From Mycobacterium yunnanensis (GTDB lineage Bacteria > Actinomycetota > Actinomycetes > Mycobacteriales > Mycobacteriaceae), in contig NZ_JACKVK010000008.1 in the NCBI RefSeq assembly GCF_025823185.1, positions 63,565 to 127,564 of the forward strand: a stretch of DNA of 64,000 nt, in the 5' to 3' direction. Numbering within the stretch: position 1 is the stretch's first letter; every line of letters begins with the position of its first letter. Position numbers and translations under genes: made by a program. The notes beneath the pieces were generated by a model. The model was not told the origin of the DNA. It ran no database searches and saw only the letters and a list, made by a program, of their open reading frames with translations. This document shows positions 1-7,587 of this stretch, piece after piece.

Positions 1-371
1 TCGAACTCTGGCCCGGTGAAGACGATCGCGCCGTAGGCGTAGTCGGGTGCCTCCTCCGGGCTGAGCGGCTGCCAGCCGTCGGGGACGGGAAGGTTGACGG
101 CCGGGGCGCTCGGATCGCCCATCTTGACGCCCGTCTCCTGAATGCCGTTCTCCTTGATGTAGTCCGCGATCGTCGGGTTCGGGCCTGGGGCCTCCGCTTC
201 GGTGGTCTCGGGAACCTTCGGTTTCTTCGAGGTGCTGGTCGCAGTCTTGGACGACGTGGACGTGGACGAGCTGCTGGCCGCCGCGGTCTTGGTCTCCGAA
301 CCGCAGCCGGACACGACGACGGTGAGAGCGGTCACGGCCGCAGCCACCCCGGTGATGGCCGATGTCCTCAT
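1..371 (-). CDS. LpqN/LpqT-type lipoprotein, 3' end outside the window
   Basis: The reading frame opens with an ATG at 371 and runs off the left edge of the window. The N-terminus is a lipoprotein signal: Arg, a hydrophobic stretch, then a lipobox ending VVSGC, so the mature protein should be lipid-anchored at the outer face of the cytoplasmic membrane. A Ser/Thr/Lys-rich linker follows. After it comes a segment reading TIADYIKENGI and then LPVPDGW, which matches what I know of the mycobacterial LpqN/LpqT family, a lipoprotein group linked to envelope biogenesis. About 123 residues are visible, so the C-terminal part of the domain is missing. Which member of the family it is cannot be decided from this fragment. 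Confidence 0.8.
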   Translation of the reverse strand, partial: MRTSAITGVAAAVTALTVVVSGCGSETKTAAASSSSTSTSSKTATSTSKKPKVPETTEAEAPGPNPTIADYIKENGIQETGVKMGDPSAPAVNLPVPDGWQPLSPEEAPDYAYGAIVFTGPEF

Positions 372-477
372 GCGAACACTCCTGATCGTCGCTCCCCGAC
401 GACCTGCCGAGGTGATGCGGGACGGTAGCGACGCGGGATTGGAGGATCGTTGGAGACGGCCGCTCGACGGCGAGTGG

Positions 478-744
478 TCAGATTGCCATGCGCCGGTCGA
501 CGGTGCCGCGCCATGCCTCCGCGGCAGCGGCCAGCGGCATGTCCAGCGCCGTGCACAGCCCGATGACGGTGCCAAAGCTGGGGCTGGGAATCCGGCCGAC
601 CTCGATCTTGCGCAGCGTCTCGGGGGAGATCCCGGCGGCGCGCGCGACCGTCTCTGGATCGCGGCCCGCGCGCGCGGTTCGGATCAATGCGCCCAGGCGT
701 TGGCCGGCGGCGACTTGCTCGGGGCTCAGCGGCACGCGCACCAT
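478..744 (-). CDS. XRE-family helix-turn-helix regulator
   Basis: An 88-residue protein that is almost entirely one Cro/C1-type helix-turn-helix domain: an arginine-rich first helix (LGALIRTARAG), then DPETVARAAGISPETLRKIE, the usual second and recognition helices. I chose the ATG at 744 (MVRVPLSPEQ) over a longer upstream frame because upstream starts would run through the palindromic operators and into the divergent aminopeptidase gene. It is divergently transcribed from the methionine aminopeptidase at 826, with two near-identical palindromes between them. It is probably a local autoregulated repressor of the pair. The ligand or signal is unknown. Confidence 0.8.
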   Translation of the reverse strand: MVRVPLSPEQVAAGQRLGALIRTARAGRDPETVARAAGISPETLRKIEVGRIPSPSFGTVIGLCTALDMPLAAAAEAWRGTVDRRMAI

Positions 745-757
745 GGGGTCAGCATAG

Positions 758-807
758 CGGTATTGAAATACCGAAGCTGGTAGCGTGACTGCGGTATAAG
801 AATACCG
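758..807. promoter_or_regulatory. Twin palindromic operators between the XRE regulator and map
   Basis: Two 16-bp palindromes share the consensus CGGTATnnnnATACCG. Site 1 is 758-773 (CGGTATTGAAATACCG, perfect 7-bp arms around GA). Site 2 is 792-807 (CGGTATAAGAATACCG, 6-bp arms). They are 34 bp apart start to start, a little over three helical turns. Site 2 contains TATAAG at 795-800, a good -10 hexamer for the rightward gene, so a bound regulator would cover that promoter. Regulator identity is inferred from the adjacent XRE gene. Confidence 0.75.
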
Positions 808-825
808 ACGCTCGAGGAGGCCGAC

Positions 826-1623
826 GTGATCGAACTCAAGTCCGCCGGCGAGATCGACGCCATGGCCGTGACGGGTCAGTTCGTCGCTCAGACGCTGGCC
901 ACCCTGTCCGAGGAGGCCAGGCCGGGCGTGGACGTGATGCAGCTCGAACTGCATGCCCGCCAACTGGTCGCCGACCGCGGAGCGACGTCGTGTTACTGGG
1001 ACTACGCACCGTCATTCGGCCGCGGACCGTTCCGCAACGTCATCTGCCTCTCGGTCAACGACGCCGTGCTGCATGGCAAGCCGCGCTCGCAGGTGCTCCG
1101 CGCCGGCGACGTGCTCAGCCTGGACTTCGCGGTGTCGATCGACGGCTGGGTCGCGGACTCCGCGGTCACGGTCATCGTCGGTGACGAGGACGGCGACGGT
1201 GACCCCGCCGACCAAGCGCTCGTCGACTCGACTCGACGCGCCCTCGACGCCGGCATCGCCGCGGCAGTTCCCGGCGGTCGGCTGGGTGACGTCTCGGCGG
1301 CCATCGGCGAGGTCGCCGCCGCGTCGGGGTATCGCGTCAACCTGGAGTTCGGTGGGCACGGCCTCGGACGCACCATGCACGAAGATCCGCACGTCCCCAA
1401 CAGTGGTCGGCGCGGTCGCGGAATGCTGCTGCGGCCGGGACTGACCCTGGCCTTGGAACCGTGGTGGAGCCGCGGCAGCGACCGGCTCGCCCTCGACGCC
1501 GACGGGTGGACCCTGCGCTCGGCGGACGGTTCACGCACCGCGCACTCCGAACACACCATCGCGATCACCGAGCAGGGGCCGCGGGTGCTGACTCAGCGCG
1601 ACGGTATGCCGCACACCGAGTAG
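826..1623 (+). CDS. map: Methionine aminopeptidase-like M24 metallopeptidase
   Basis: A 265-residue pita-bread fold (M24) enzyme that would remove N-terminal methionine from nascent proteins in the cytosol. The metal and catalytic residues of type I methionine aminopeptidases can be read in order: His in VLHGKP, Asp in LDFAV, Asp in ADSAVT, His in GGHGLGRTMH, Glu in LALEPW and Glu in SEHTIAI. The start is a GTG at 826 preceded by GAGGAGG at 814-820. Mycobacteria normally carry at least two housekeeping copies elsewhere; this copy sits beside a dedicated XRE regulator and operators, which suggests a conditionally expressed paralogue. A related M24 peptidase with another specificity is possible. 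Confidence 0.85.
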   Translation: MIELKSAGEIDAMAVTGQFVAQTLATLSEEARPGVDVMQLELHARQLVADRGATSCYWDYAPSFGRGPFRNVICLSVNDAVLHGKPRSQVLRAGDVLSLDFAVSIDGWVADSAVTVIVGDEDGDGDPADQALVDSTRRALDAGIAAAVPGGRLGDVSAAIGEVAAASGYRVNLEFGGHGLGRTMHEDPHVPNSGRRGRGMLLRPGLTLALEPWWSRGSDRLALDADGWTLRSADGSRTAHSEHTIAITEQGPRVLTQRDGMPHTE

Positions 1624-2075
1624 ACGAACTTCGGTGGCACGTCGAAGACGAACTCGCGTTCGGGCAGGGCGGCCAGCACCTCGTCGGACAGCGGGGTCTT
1701 GTAGTGCAGGGACACCGAACCGGCGAAGGTCGGGTCGATGGCCGACAGATCCGACCCGCTGAGCGTCAACCCCGACTCGTCCAGCACGGCCTCGACCATG
1801 GTCCCGCGCGGCGCGTTCCACTCGTGGTCGACGGCGCGGGCGGCCTTGTTGGGCACCGAGGACAGCGTGCCGAGGACACGTCGACGCGTCACCGCGAGCG
1901 TGCCGACGTAACTACTGATGTTGCCCTTGGCGACCTTGCCGGGCAGATTGCCCGAGAAGCGGTAGGTCACCGGGATGAACTCGGCGAGGACCAGCACGCC
2001 CTCTGCCTCGACCTCGGCGCGCATGTCCGGTGGCAGCCCGCCGATGCCCAGCATCTTGCGCAAGAAGACGGCCAT
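1593..2075 (-). CDS. Conserved hypothetical protein
   Basis: A 160-residue soluble protein with an ATG at 2075. I see no signal peptide or membrane segment, and I do not recognise a named domain. The sequence alternates hydrophobic and polar residues as in a beta-rich fold, with FIPVTYRFSG and SVSLHYKTPL as typical strands. Its 3' end overlaps the convergent map gene by 31 bp, so the two transcripts are antisense at their ends. It is followed 41 bp later on the other side by the permease gene, whose stop is at 2117. Codon use is like its neighbours, which supports it as a real gene. Confidence 0.7.
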   Translation of the reverse strand: MAVFLRKMLGIGGLPPDMRAEVEAEGVLVLAEFIPVTYRFSGNLPGKVAKGNISSYVGTLAVTRRRVLGTLSSVPNKAARAVDHEWNAPRGTMVEAVLDESGLTLSGSDLSAIDPTFAGSVSLHYKTPLSDEVLAALPEREFVFDVPPKFVYSVCGIPSR

Positions 2076-2116
2076 GGCCGAAGGATATCGACCATGGCCG
2101 TCGTCCGGCGTGCGTT

Positions 2117-3820
2117 CTACTTTTGAGCGGGCAGGACCTTCTCACCCGTCTTGTCCGTCGAGAGGCACAGCGAGCAGATGTAGCTCTCCGCTTTTGCCTT
2201 CTCGCCCGCCGCTTCACCAGCTCCAACCGCGGACTTGATCATGTCGGGCCGCTCGTAATCGTGATGGCAGACATGGCATTTCAGGTGCACGTCCGACGGG
2301 TTGCCGTACTCGTCGAGCATCGGCAGGTCGATCCCGTCATCCGTGCGGCGCAGGTAGTACTTGCCCTTGGTCGCGACCGCGATGATCGGCGGCAGCACAA
2401 GGGCCAGGCCGATGGCCACCAGCGGTGAGTACGGCCGGATGGCCGCCCCGAGACCGCCGAAGAACGCCAGCACGGACACGCCCGCCGCGATGAGCATCGA
2501 GCCAAAGCCCACCGGGTTGAAGTCGTACAACATGCCGCGACGGAACTCGGGCTGCTTCGGCGAGAGCTTCAGCAGGTACTTGTTGAACACGATGTCCGAC
2601 GCCACGACGACGACCCACGCCATGCCGCAGTTGGCGTAGAAGCCGAGGATGGTGTTGAGGAAGTCGAACATGTTCGCCTCCATCAGCACCAGCGCGATCA
2701 GCAGGTTGAAGGCGAGGAACACCAGGCGACCGGGGTAGGTCTTGGTGACCCGGGTGAACGAGTTGGTCCACGCCAGCGAGCCGGAGTAGGCGTTGGTCAC
2801 GTTGATCTTGACCTGGCTGATGACGACGAGCACCACGGCCAGCGTCATGGCCAGCCACGGGGGCAGGAAGTTCTGGTAGATCTCCAGGAACTGGTGCACC
2901 GGCTGGTTGGCGATGCCGGCGCTGTCGGCGACGTTGGCGATCAGGTAGACCGCCAGGAACAGCCCGACGATCTGCTTGATGGCGCCGAAGATGACCCAGC
3001 CGGGGCCGGCGAGGAACATCCAGGTCCACCAGCTGCGCTTGTTCTCCGGCGTCTTGGGAGGCATGAAGCGCAGGTAGTCGTTCTGCTCGGCGATCTGCGC
3101 GATCAGCGAGAGGCACACGCCGGCGGCCAGCAGCGTCGAGCCGAGGTCGAAGCCCTGCACTCCGTTCTCGCCCTGGTAGGCGAAGAACTGGCCGACCGAC
3201 TCGGGATGGGTGATGACGAGGTAGCCGAACGGAGCGACCATCAGCACCAGCCACAGAGGCGTCGTCCACACCTGCAGTGTGGAGAGCACCTTCATGCCGT
3301 AGATGACCAGCGGGAAGATGATGAGCGTCGACGCCGCGTAGCCGATCCACAGCGGGATGCCGAGGCCCAGCTGCAGGCCCTGGGCCATGATCGAGCCCTC
3401 GAGGGCGAAGAAGATGAAGGTGAACGTCGCGAAGATGACGTTGGTGACCACCGACCCGTAGTAACCGAACCCGCTGCCACGGGTGACCAGGTCGAGGTCG
3501 ATGTTGTACCGGGCCGAGTAGTACGCGACCGGGAAGCCGGTCAGCATCACCACGACGGCGAAGATGAGGATGCCCCACAGCGCGTTGGTGGTGCCGTAGG
3601 CGATGCCGATGTTCGCGCCGATGGCGAAGTCGGCGAGGTAGGCGATGCCGCCGAGGGCCGAGATGCCGACCACCCGCGTCGACCACTTGCGATAGCTACG
3701 CGGCGCAAAGCGCAGCGTGTAGTCCTCCAAGGTCTCCTTGGTGGCCGTCATCTGGTCCAGGCCCGCGTCGGCGCCTGTCCCGACGGGGGTTTCTGGCTCT
3801 TTGCTGAGCTCTTGAGTCAT
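2117..3820 (-). CDS. NCS1-family nucleobase/hydantoin permease with a cysteine-rich C-terminal tail
   Basis: A 567-residue membrane transporter of the nucleobase-cation-symport-1 family, predicted to import a purine, pyrimidine, hydantoin or allantoin-like compound. There are about twelve hydrophobic segments, starting with GGIAYLADFAIGANIGIAYG. After the last segment comes a charged cytoplasmic tail with CHVCHH and, about 30 residues on, CSLC, which looks like a tetracysteine metal site and is not a standard part of the family. I chose the ATG at 3820 (MTQELSKE); a longer frame to 3946 would translate through a strong hairpin and its extra residues do not look like a protein N-terminus. The substrate cannot be assigned from sequence alone. 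Confidence 0.85.
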   Translation of the reverse strand: MTQELSKEPETPVGTGADAGLDQMTATKETLEDYTLRFAPRSYRKWSTRVVGISALGGIAYLADFAIGANIGIAYGTTNALWGILIFAVVVMLTGFPVAYYSARYNIDLDLVTRGSGFGYYGSVVTNVIFATFTFIFFALEGSIMAQGLQLGLGIPLWIGYAASTLIIFPLVIYGMKVLSTLQVWTTPLWLVLMVAPFGYLVITHPESVGQFFAYQGENGVQGFDLGSTLLAAGVCLSLIAQIAEQNDYLRFMPPKTPENKRSWWTWMFLAGPGWVIFGAIKQIVGLFLAVYLIANVADSAGIANQPVHQFLEIYQNFLPPWLAMTLAVVLVVISQVKINVTNAYSGSLAWTNSFTRVTKTYPGRLVFLAFNLLIALVLMEANMFDFLNTILGFYANCGMAWVVVVASDIVFNKYLLKLSPKQPEFRRGMLYDFNPVGFGSMLIAAGVSVLAFFGGLGAAIRPYSPLVAIGLALVLPPIIAVATKGKYYLRRTDDGIDLPMLDEYGNPSDVHLKCHVCHHDYERPDMIKSAVGAGEAAGEKAKAESYICSLCLSTDKTGEKVLPAQK

Positions 3821-3884
3821 GTTTGGCAAGGTAAATCCAGGTTGTTTCGGCAGTGTGACGACAGTGTTCCCACCGAAAACAGAA

Positions 3885-3935
3885 AGGGCCCGCGCTGCCG
3901 TCAAGAGTCGGGGTTGTGACGGCAGCGCGGGCTCT
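3885..3935 (-). promoter_or_regulatory. Large hairpin in the leader of the NCS1 permease gene
   Basis: Arms 3885-3903 and 3917-3935 pair over 19 bp with one mismatch around a 13-nt loop. On the permease strand the 3' arm is followed by CCTTTCTGTTTT, so it looks like a terminator or attenuator lying about 65 nt upstream of the permease ATG. It lies in the divergent gap shared with the PAP2 gene. Attenuation is inference; no known riboswitch core was recognised. Confidence 0.6.
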
Positions 3936-3975
3936 ACCCCACACATCGGTGCAGTAGTGAAGGGTGTTACACGTG

Positions 3976-4653
3976 ATGTCCACTGAATCTTCAGTACGGC
4001 GGTGGTTGCTCGCCGGTGTCTGCGTCGCCGTCTACGCCGCCCTGTGGGTCGGCTGGGTTCAGGACTGGCCCTGGCTGGAGTCGGCCGACACGTCGACGCT
4101 GGCAGCGGGTTGGCGGATGGGCGCCGGCAATCCGGGTTGGGTGACCTTCTGGCACGTGTGGTGCACGGTGTTCTCCCCGGTCGCGATCCGCATCGTCGTG
4201 GTCGGATTGATCGTCTACCTCTTGGTCAAGCGGCGAGTCCGGCCGGCGGTGTTCCTCATCGTCTGCGTCGAGTTGTCGGGGGCGCTGACCGAGCTGCTCA
4301 AGACGCTGGCCGACCGGCCGCGCCCGGCGACGGCCATGGTGGACGCGCTGTCCACGTCGTTTCCGTCCGGCCACGCCCTCGGCACCATGGCCTCGGCGAC
4401 GGCCCTCGGGGTGGTGGCGCTGCCGATGGTGCGGCCCCGCCTGCGACCGTGGCTGGTGGCCGCCGCCGTATTCGTGGTGGTGACCGTCGGCGTCGGTCGG
4501 GTCGCACTCAACGTGCACCACCTGTCCGACATCGTCGCCGGGTGGGCGATGGGCTACGCCTACTTCGTGGTCTGCATGCTGATCCTGCGCGGCGACCGCG
4601 CGGTCGTCACGCAAGCGGACGAAACACCGGCAGTGCCCGGTACCGCACGCTGA
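3976..4653 (+). CDS. PAP2-family membrane phosphatase
   Basis: A 225-residue integral membrane protein with the three type-2 phosphatidic-acid phosphatase motifs: KTLADRPRP, PSGH, and GRVALNVHHLSD. These form the histidine phosphatase site, which faces the outer side of the membrane and acts on lipid phosphates or polyprenyl pyrophosphates. About six hydrophobic segments are visible. I chose the ATG at 3976, with GAAGGG at 3958-3963 as ribosome binding site; a GTG at 3964 is the alternative. It overlaps the convergent PAP2-diacylglycerol-kinase fusion by 47 bp. From synteny it corresponds to the M. tuberculosis gene just before the Rv0309-like transpeptidase. The lipid substrate is unknown. 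Confidence 0.85.
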   Translation: MSTESSVRRWLLAGVCVAVYAALWVGWVQDWPWLESADTSTLAAGWRMGAGNPGWVTFWHVWCTVFSPVAIRIVVVGLIVYLLVKRRVRPAVFLIVCVELSGALTELLKTLADRPRPATAMVDALSTSFPSGHALGTMASATALGVVALPMVRPRLRPWLVAAAVFVVVTVGVGRVALNVHHLSDIVAGWAMGYAYFVVCMLILRGDRAVVTQADETPAVPGTAR

Positions 4654-6103
4654 AGGTGGCCTCGTCGAGCTCGTCGGCGAGCTCGCCGTCGTGGGCCAGC
4701 AGGGTGGGACCGTCGACCGCCCGGAAGCTGAATTCGGGCACCCTCAGTTCGTGGTAGAGCGGGCTGCGGACGAGCCGACCCAGCGCCAGTGAGGTCACGA
4801 TGCGCAACGTGCTGAACCGCTTCTCGGTCTCCAGGATGCGGACGTCCATCAGGCCGTCGTCCATGCGCAGACGTCGGGACGGGGCGAATCCGGATGGCAG
4901 ATAGGACGAGTTGCCGAGGAAGAACAGCGAGGTCTGCAGCACCTTGTTGTCGTAACTGATGCGGACGGGCTTGCCGCGGCGCAGCGTGTGGAACATGGAG
5001 TAGATGCCGGCCAGCGGCTTGCCGATGCGGTGCTCGAGTTTCTCGCGCTGCTGCACGAACGCGGGGTAGGCGCCGATGCTGGCGGTGTTGATCACGGTGC
5101 CGGTTTCGTTGAGCCGCAAGACGTCGACGCACGCGACGCTGCCCTCGCGGATCGCCTCGACGGTCCTGGCGACGGTCTCGCAGCCGATGTCCTTGGCGAA
5201 GTGGTTGAACGTGCCGCCGGGAAAGACCGCCAGCGGGCGCTCGGCGGCCAGGGCGACCCCCGCTGCGGCGGCCACGGTGCCGTCGCCGCCGCCGACCGCG
5301 AGCACCTCGGCTCGCTCGGCCGCGGAGCTCAGTACTTCGACGACGTCGTCGTCCTTCTCCAGTTCGACGATCTCCATGCGCGGCAACGCTTCTCGCGCCT
5401 CTTCGATGACTCGGGCGCCGGTGCCGCTGCCCGATGCAGGGTTGATGACGAGGACGACGCCGGCGCCGTCGGGCCGCTTGATGGTGGGTATCCGCAGCGG
5501 GTCGGCGACCGGTACCCGCGCCTCGACGATCGGGGGCACGATGCGGGCGCCCGCCACGGCGATGGCGGCGCCGAGTCCGAAGCCGGCCAGCACGTCACCG
5601 GGATAGTGCGCGCCCGTCGCGACGCGCGAGACGCCGACCATGCCGGCGAGCAGGGCCATTCCCAGGCCGACGGGTGCGTTCTCCAGGCCGACGCCGACGG
5701 CGAAGGCCGCGGCGCTCGCGGAGTGGCCCGACGGCAGCGAATTCGAGGTGGGCATGTGGCGGGATCGCCTCAGCACCGGCACGGCCGACCACTCCGGCCG
5801 CGGGCGCTTCCACACTCGTTTGGCGATCTGATTGGCCACGAGGCTCGTCACGGCCAGAGAGGCCACGCCCCGCCCCGCCCCGCGCTGTAGCGACGGCTGC
5901 CGGGTGGCCGCCAGCGCGGCGGCGATCGCGAACCACAGCTTGGAGTGGTCGGCGGCGGCCGTCAGCCGCGGCATGAAGCGGTCGAGGAGGGGGCTGGGCG
6001 ATTCGGCGATGGCTTCGTACACTTCGCGGTCCAAGGTGCCCAGACCTGCACCGATCTGCCGGATGCCGCGATGTCGGTTCACGCGCCTGCGCAAGGGGTG
6101 CAT
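4607..6103 (-). CDS. PAP2 phosphatase-diacylglycerol kinase fusion protein
   Basis: A 498-residue two-domain protein. Residues 1 to about 200 form a PAP2 phosphatase domain with KRVWKRPRP, SLPSGHSASA and SRVATGAHYPGD, embedded in hydrophobic helices. From about residue 210 it becomes a diacylglycerol-kinase/sphingosine-kinase-type catalytic domain: VVLVINPASGSG, then AVGGGDGTVAA and PGGTFNHFAKDIG. The fusion joins a lipid phosphatase with a lipid kinase, so it may remodel phosphatidic acid, diacylglycerol or a prenyl-phosphate pool. Such fusions are known in actinobacteria. It converges on and overlaps a stand-alone PAP2 gene. The start ATG is at 6103; the 115-bp gap to the divergent transpeptidase gene probably holds both promoters. 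Confidence 0.85.
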   Translation of the reverse strand: MHPLRRRVNRHRGIRQIGAGLGTLDREVYEAIAESPSPLLDRFMPRLTAAADHSKLWFAIAAALAATRQPSLQRGAGRGVASLAVTSLVANQIAKRVWKRPRPEWSAVPVLRRSRHMPTSNSLPSGHSASAAAFAVGVGLENAPVGLGMALLAGMVGVSRVATGAHYPGDVLAGFGLGAAIAVAGARIVPPIVEARVPVADPLRIPTIKRPDGAGVVLVINPASGSGTGARVIEEAREALPRMEIVELEKDDDVVEVLSSAAERAEVLAVGGGDGTVAAAAGVALAAERPLAVFPGGTFNHFAKDIGCETVARTVEAIREGSVACVDVLRLNETGTVINTASIGAYPAFVQQREKLEHRIGKPLAGIYSMFHTLRRGKPVRISYDNKVLQTSLFFLGNSSYLPSGFAPSRRLRMDDGLMDVRILETEKRFSTLRIVTSLALGRLVRSPLYHELRVPEFSFRAVDGPTLLAHDGELADELDEATFSVRYRALPVFRPLA

Positions 6104-6218
6104 GCCCCCAACCTAGCGGGGCGACGAAACTGCCCTTGTCGCAACTCATCCGTTTGGGCCGACGATCGTTGCTAAACCTTTACTTGACCTCCAGTAACCG
6201 CTGTGTTGACGTTGACCC

Positions 6219-6872
6219 GTGCGTCGACTGCTGATTTCGCTGTGCGCGTTGGCGGTCGGACTCGTGCTTGCTCCGGCCGCCCGAGCCGAGCTGGTGCCGT
6301 GGTTCGCGCCAAGCGTCGGCACCGCCACCCAGGTGATATCCGTTGTGGGAGTGGGCGGTTCGAACGCGAAGGTCGACGTCTACGAACGCACCGCGGCCGG
6401 CTGGCACGCCGTGGCCGCGGGCATTCCCGCGCACGTCGGCGCCAAGGGAATGGCCCCGGAGACCCACGACGGTCAGATGCTCACGCCGATGGGCGTGTTC
6501 ACCCTCGACTTCGCGTTCGGCACCGCCCCCAATCCCGGTGGCGGCCTGCAATACGTCCAGGTAGGGCCGGACCACTGGTGGGACGGCGACATGAAGAGTC
6601 CCACGTACAACACCATGCAGGTCTGCAAGAAGGCGCAATGCCCATTCGACACCGACCCCAGCAGTGGCACCGAGAACCTTCAGATCCCGCAGTACCGACA
6701 CGCCGTGGTGATGGGCGTCAACAAGGCCCGCGTGCCCGGCAACGGCGGGGCGTTCTTCCTGCACTCGAGTGACGGCGGACCCACGGCCGGGTGCGTCAGC
6801 ATCGACGACGACACCCTGGTGGGGATCATGAAGTGGCTACGCCCCGGCGCGCTGATCGCCGTCTCGAAGTAG
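6219..6872 (+). CDS. Exported L,D-transpeptidase-like (YkuD-related) protein
   Basis: A 217-residue protein with a signal peptide (MRRLLISLCALAVGL through a cleavage-like ARAE at about residue 24). The C-terminal part carries a catalytic pattern of the L,D-transpeptidase type: H182 in FFLHSS, then PTAGC with C192 as the likely nucleophile. It should act outside the membrane on peptidoglycan or a related peptide substrate. It is similar in size and position to M. tuberculosis Rv0309. Unlike the Ldt1-5 enzymes it lacks immunoglobulin-like domains. The start is the GTG at 6219, which opens directly on the signal peptide. A role other than 3-3 cross-linking is possible. Confidence 0.8.
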   Translation: MRRLLISLCALAVGLVLAPAARAELVPWFAPSVGTATQVISVVGVGGSNAKVDVYERTAAGWHAVAAGIPAHVGAKGMAPETHDGQMLTPMGVFTLDFAFGTAPNPGGGLQYVQVGPDHWWDGDMKSPTYNTMQVCKKAQCPFDTDPSSGTENLQIPQYRHAVVMGVNKARVPGNGGAFFLHSSDGGPTAGCVSIDDDTLVGIMKWLRPGALIAVSK

Positions 6873-6889
6873 CGATTCGTGCACCGTCA

Positions 6890-6906
6890 CCCGCGGTGAG
6901 CGCGGG
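6890..6906. terminator. Possible bidirectional terminator
   Basis: Six-base arms CCCGCG and CGCGGG around GTGAG, flanked by two GTGCAC copies that could lengthen the stem. It lies between two convergent genes. No T-tract follows, which is common for mycobacterial terminators but leaves the call weak. Confidence 0.4.
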
Positions 6907-6925
6907 CGAGCGTGCACAGCATCAC

Positions 6926-7384
6926 TCAAAGAGCTATGGCGCGACCGGCTTTCACGTTGAAGTCGAGGGCCTTGGTCGAGAACGACGCGTCGTAGGTGCG
7001 GTCGTAGCCGGTCACGCTGATCTTCCAGCCGTCGGCGGTGCGGCGGTAGCGATCGCGGTAGAAGCCCGCACCGATCAACATGAAGTCGAACTTCGGGACG
7101 ATGACCTTGTCCTGCAGGTACCAGATCCCCGTCGCCTCGTCACCGTCGACCTCGATCTCGGGATGCGTCACCCGGTGGTCGGTGATGACGTCGGCGGGCA
7201 TCGAGGTGCTCATGAATTCGACGAGGGTGGCTCGGTCGGTGAAGTGGTGGGTCTCCCCGAGGGATTCGCCGTAGTCGCCGACCACGTCCTCGGTGAGGGT
7301 GTCGGCGAACTCGTCCCAGTGCTTGGTGTCGAGCGCGCGCAGATACCGATACTTGACCCGCTGAATGTCTTCGATGTCACCCAT
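6926..7384 (-). CDS. SnoaL-like / NTF2-fold protein
   Basis: A 152-residue cytosolic protein with the layout of the SnoaL-like branch of the NTF2 superfamily: an N-terminal helix with IQRVKYRYLRALDTKHWDEF, the acidic TLTEDVVGDYG, and then strands including WYLQDKV and a C-terminal GWKISVTGYDRTY. Family members include dehydratases, isomerases and binding proteins for small hydrophobic ligands. No partner gene fixes its substrate here. Position and length correspond to M. tuberculosis Rv0310c. The start is the ATG at 7384. Confidence 0.75.
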   Translation of the reverse strand: MGDIEDIQRVKYRYLRALDTKHWDEFADTLTEDVVGDYGESLGETHHFTDRATLVEFMSTSMPADVITDHRVTHPEIEVDGDEATGIWYLQDKVIVPKFDFMLIGAGFYRDRYRRTADGWKISVTGYDRTYDASFSTKALDFNVKAGRAIAL

Positions 7385-7587
7385 TCGGTCATTGCAACAC
7401 AGCCATCCCCGCCGCGGAGCGCGTTGCCGCCACTTCGGTTGACGCCACCGTCAACCGGTGCTGACGGTGGGTGGCGGCTATGTACCGGCTATGAATCCAA
7501 AATGGCGCTGCCAGAACGTTGTTCGCGCACTCCCGCGCGGAGTGTCGGGCCCCGCAGCGCCGCCGGACGGGTTATCGTGGTCGGGTC

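Noticed and set aside
3821..3946. Longer N-terminus of the NCS1 permease starting at 3946
   Set aside because: It would translate through the 19-bp hairpin, and the extra residues do not look like a transporter N-terminus.
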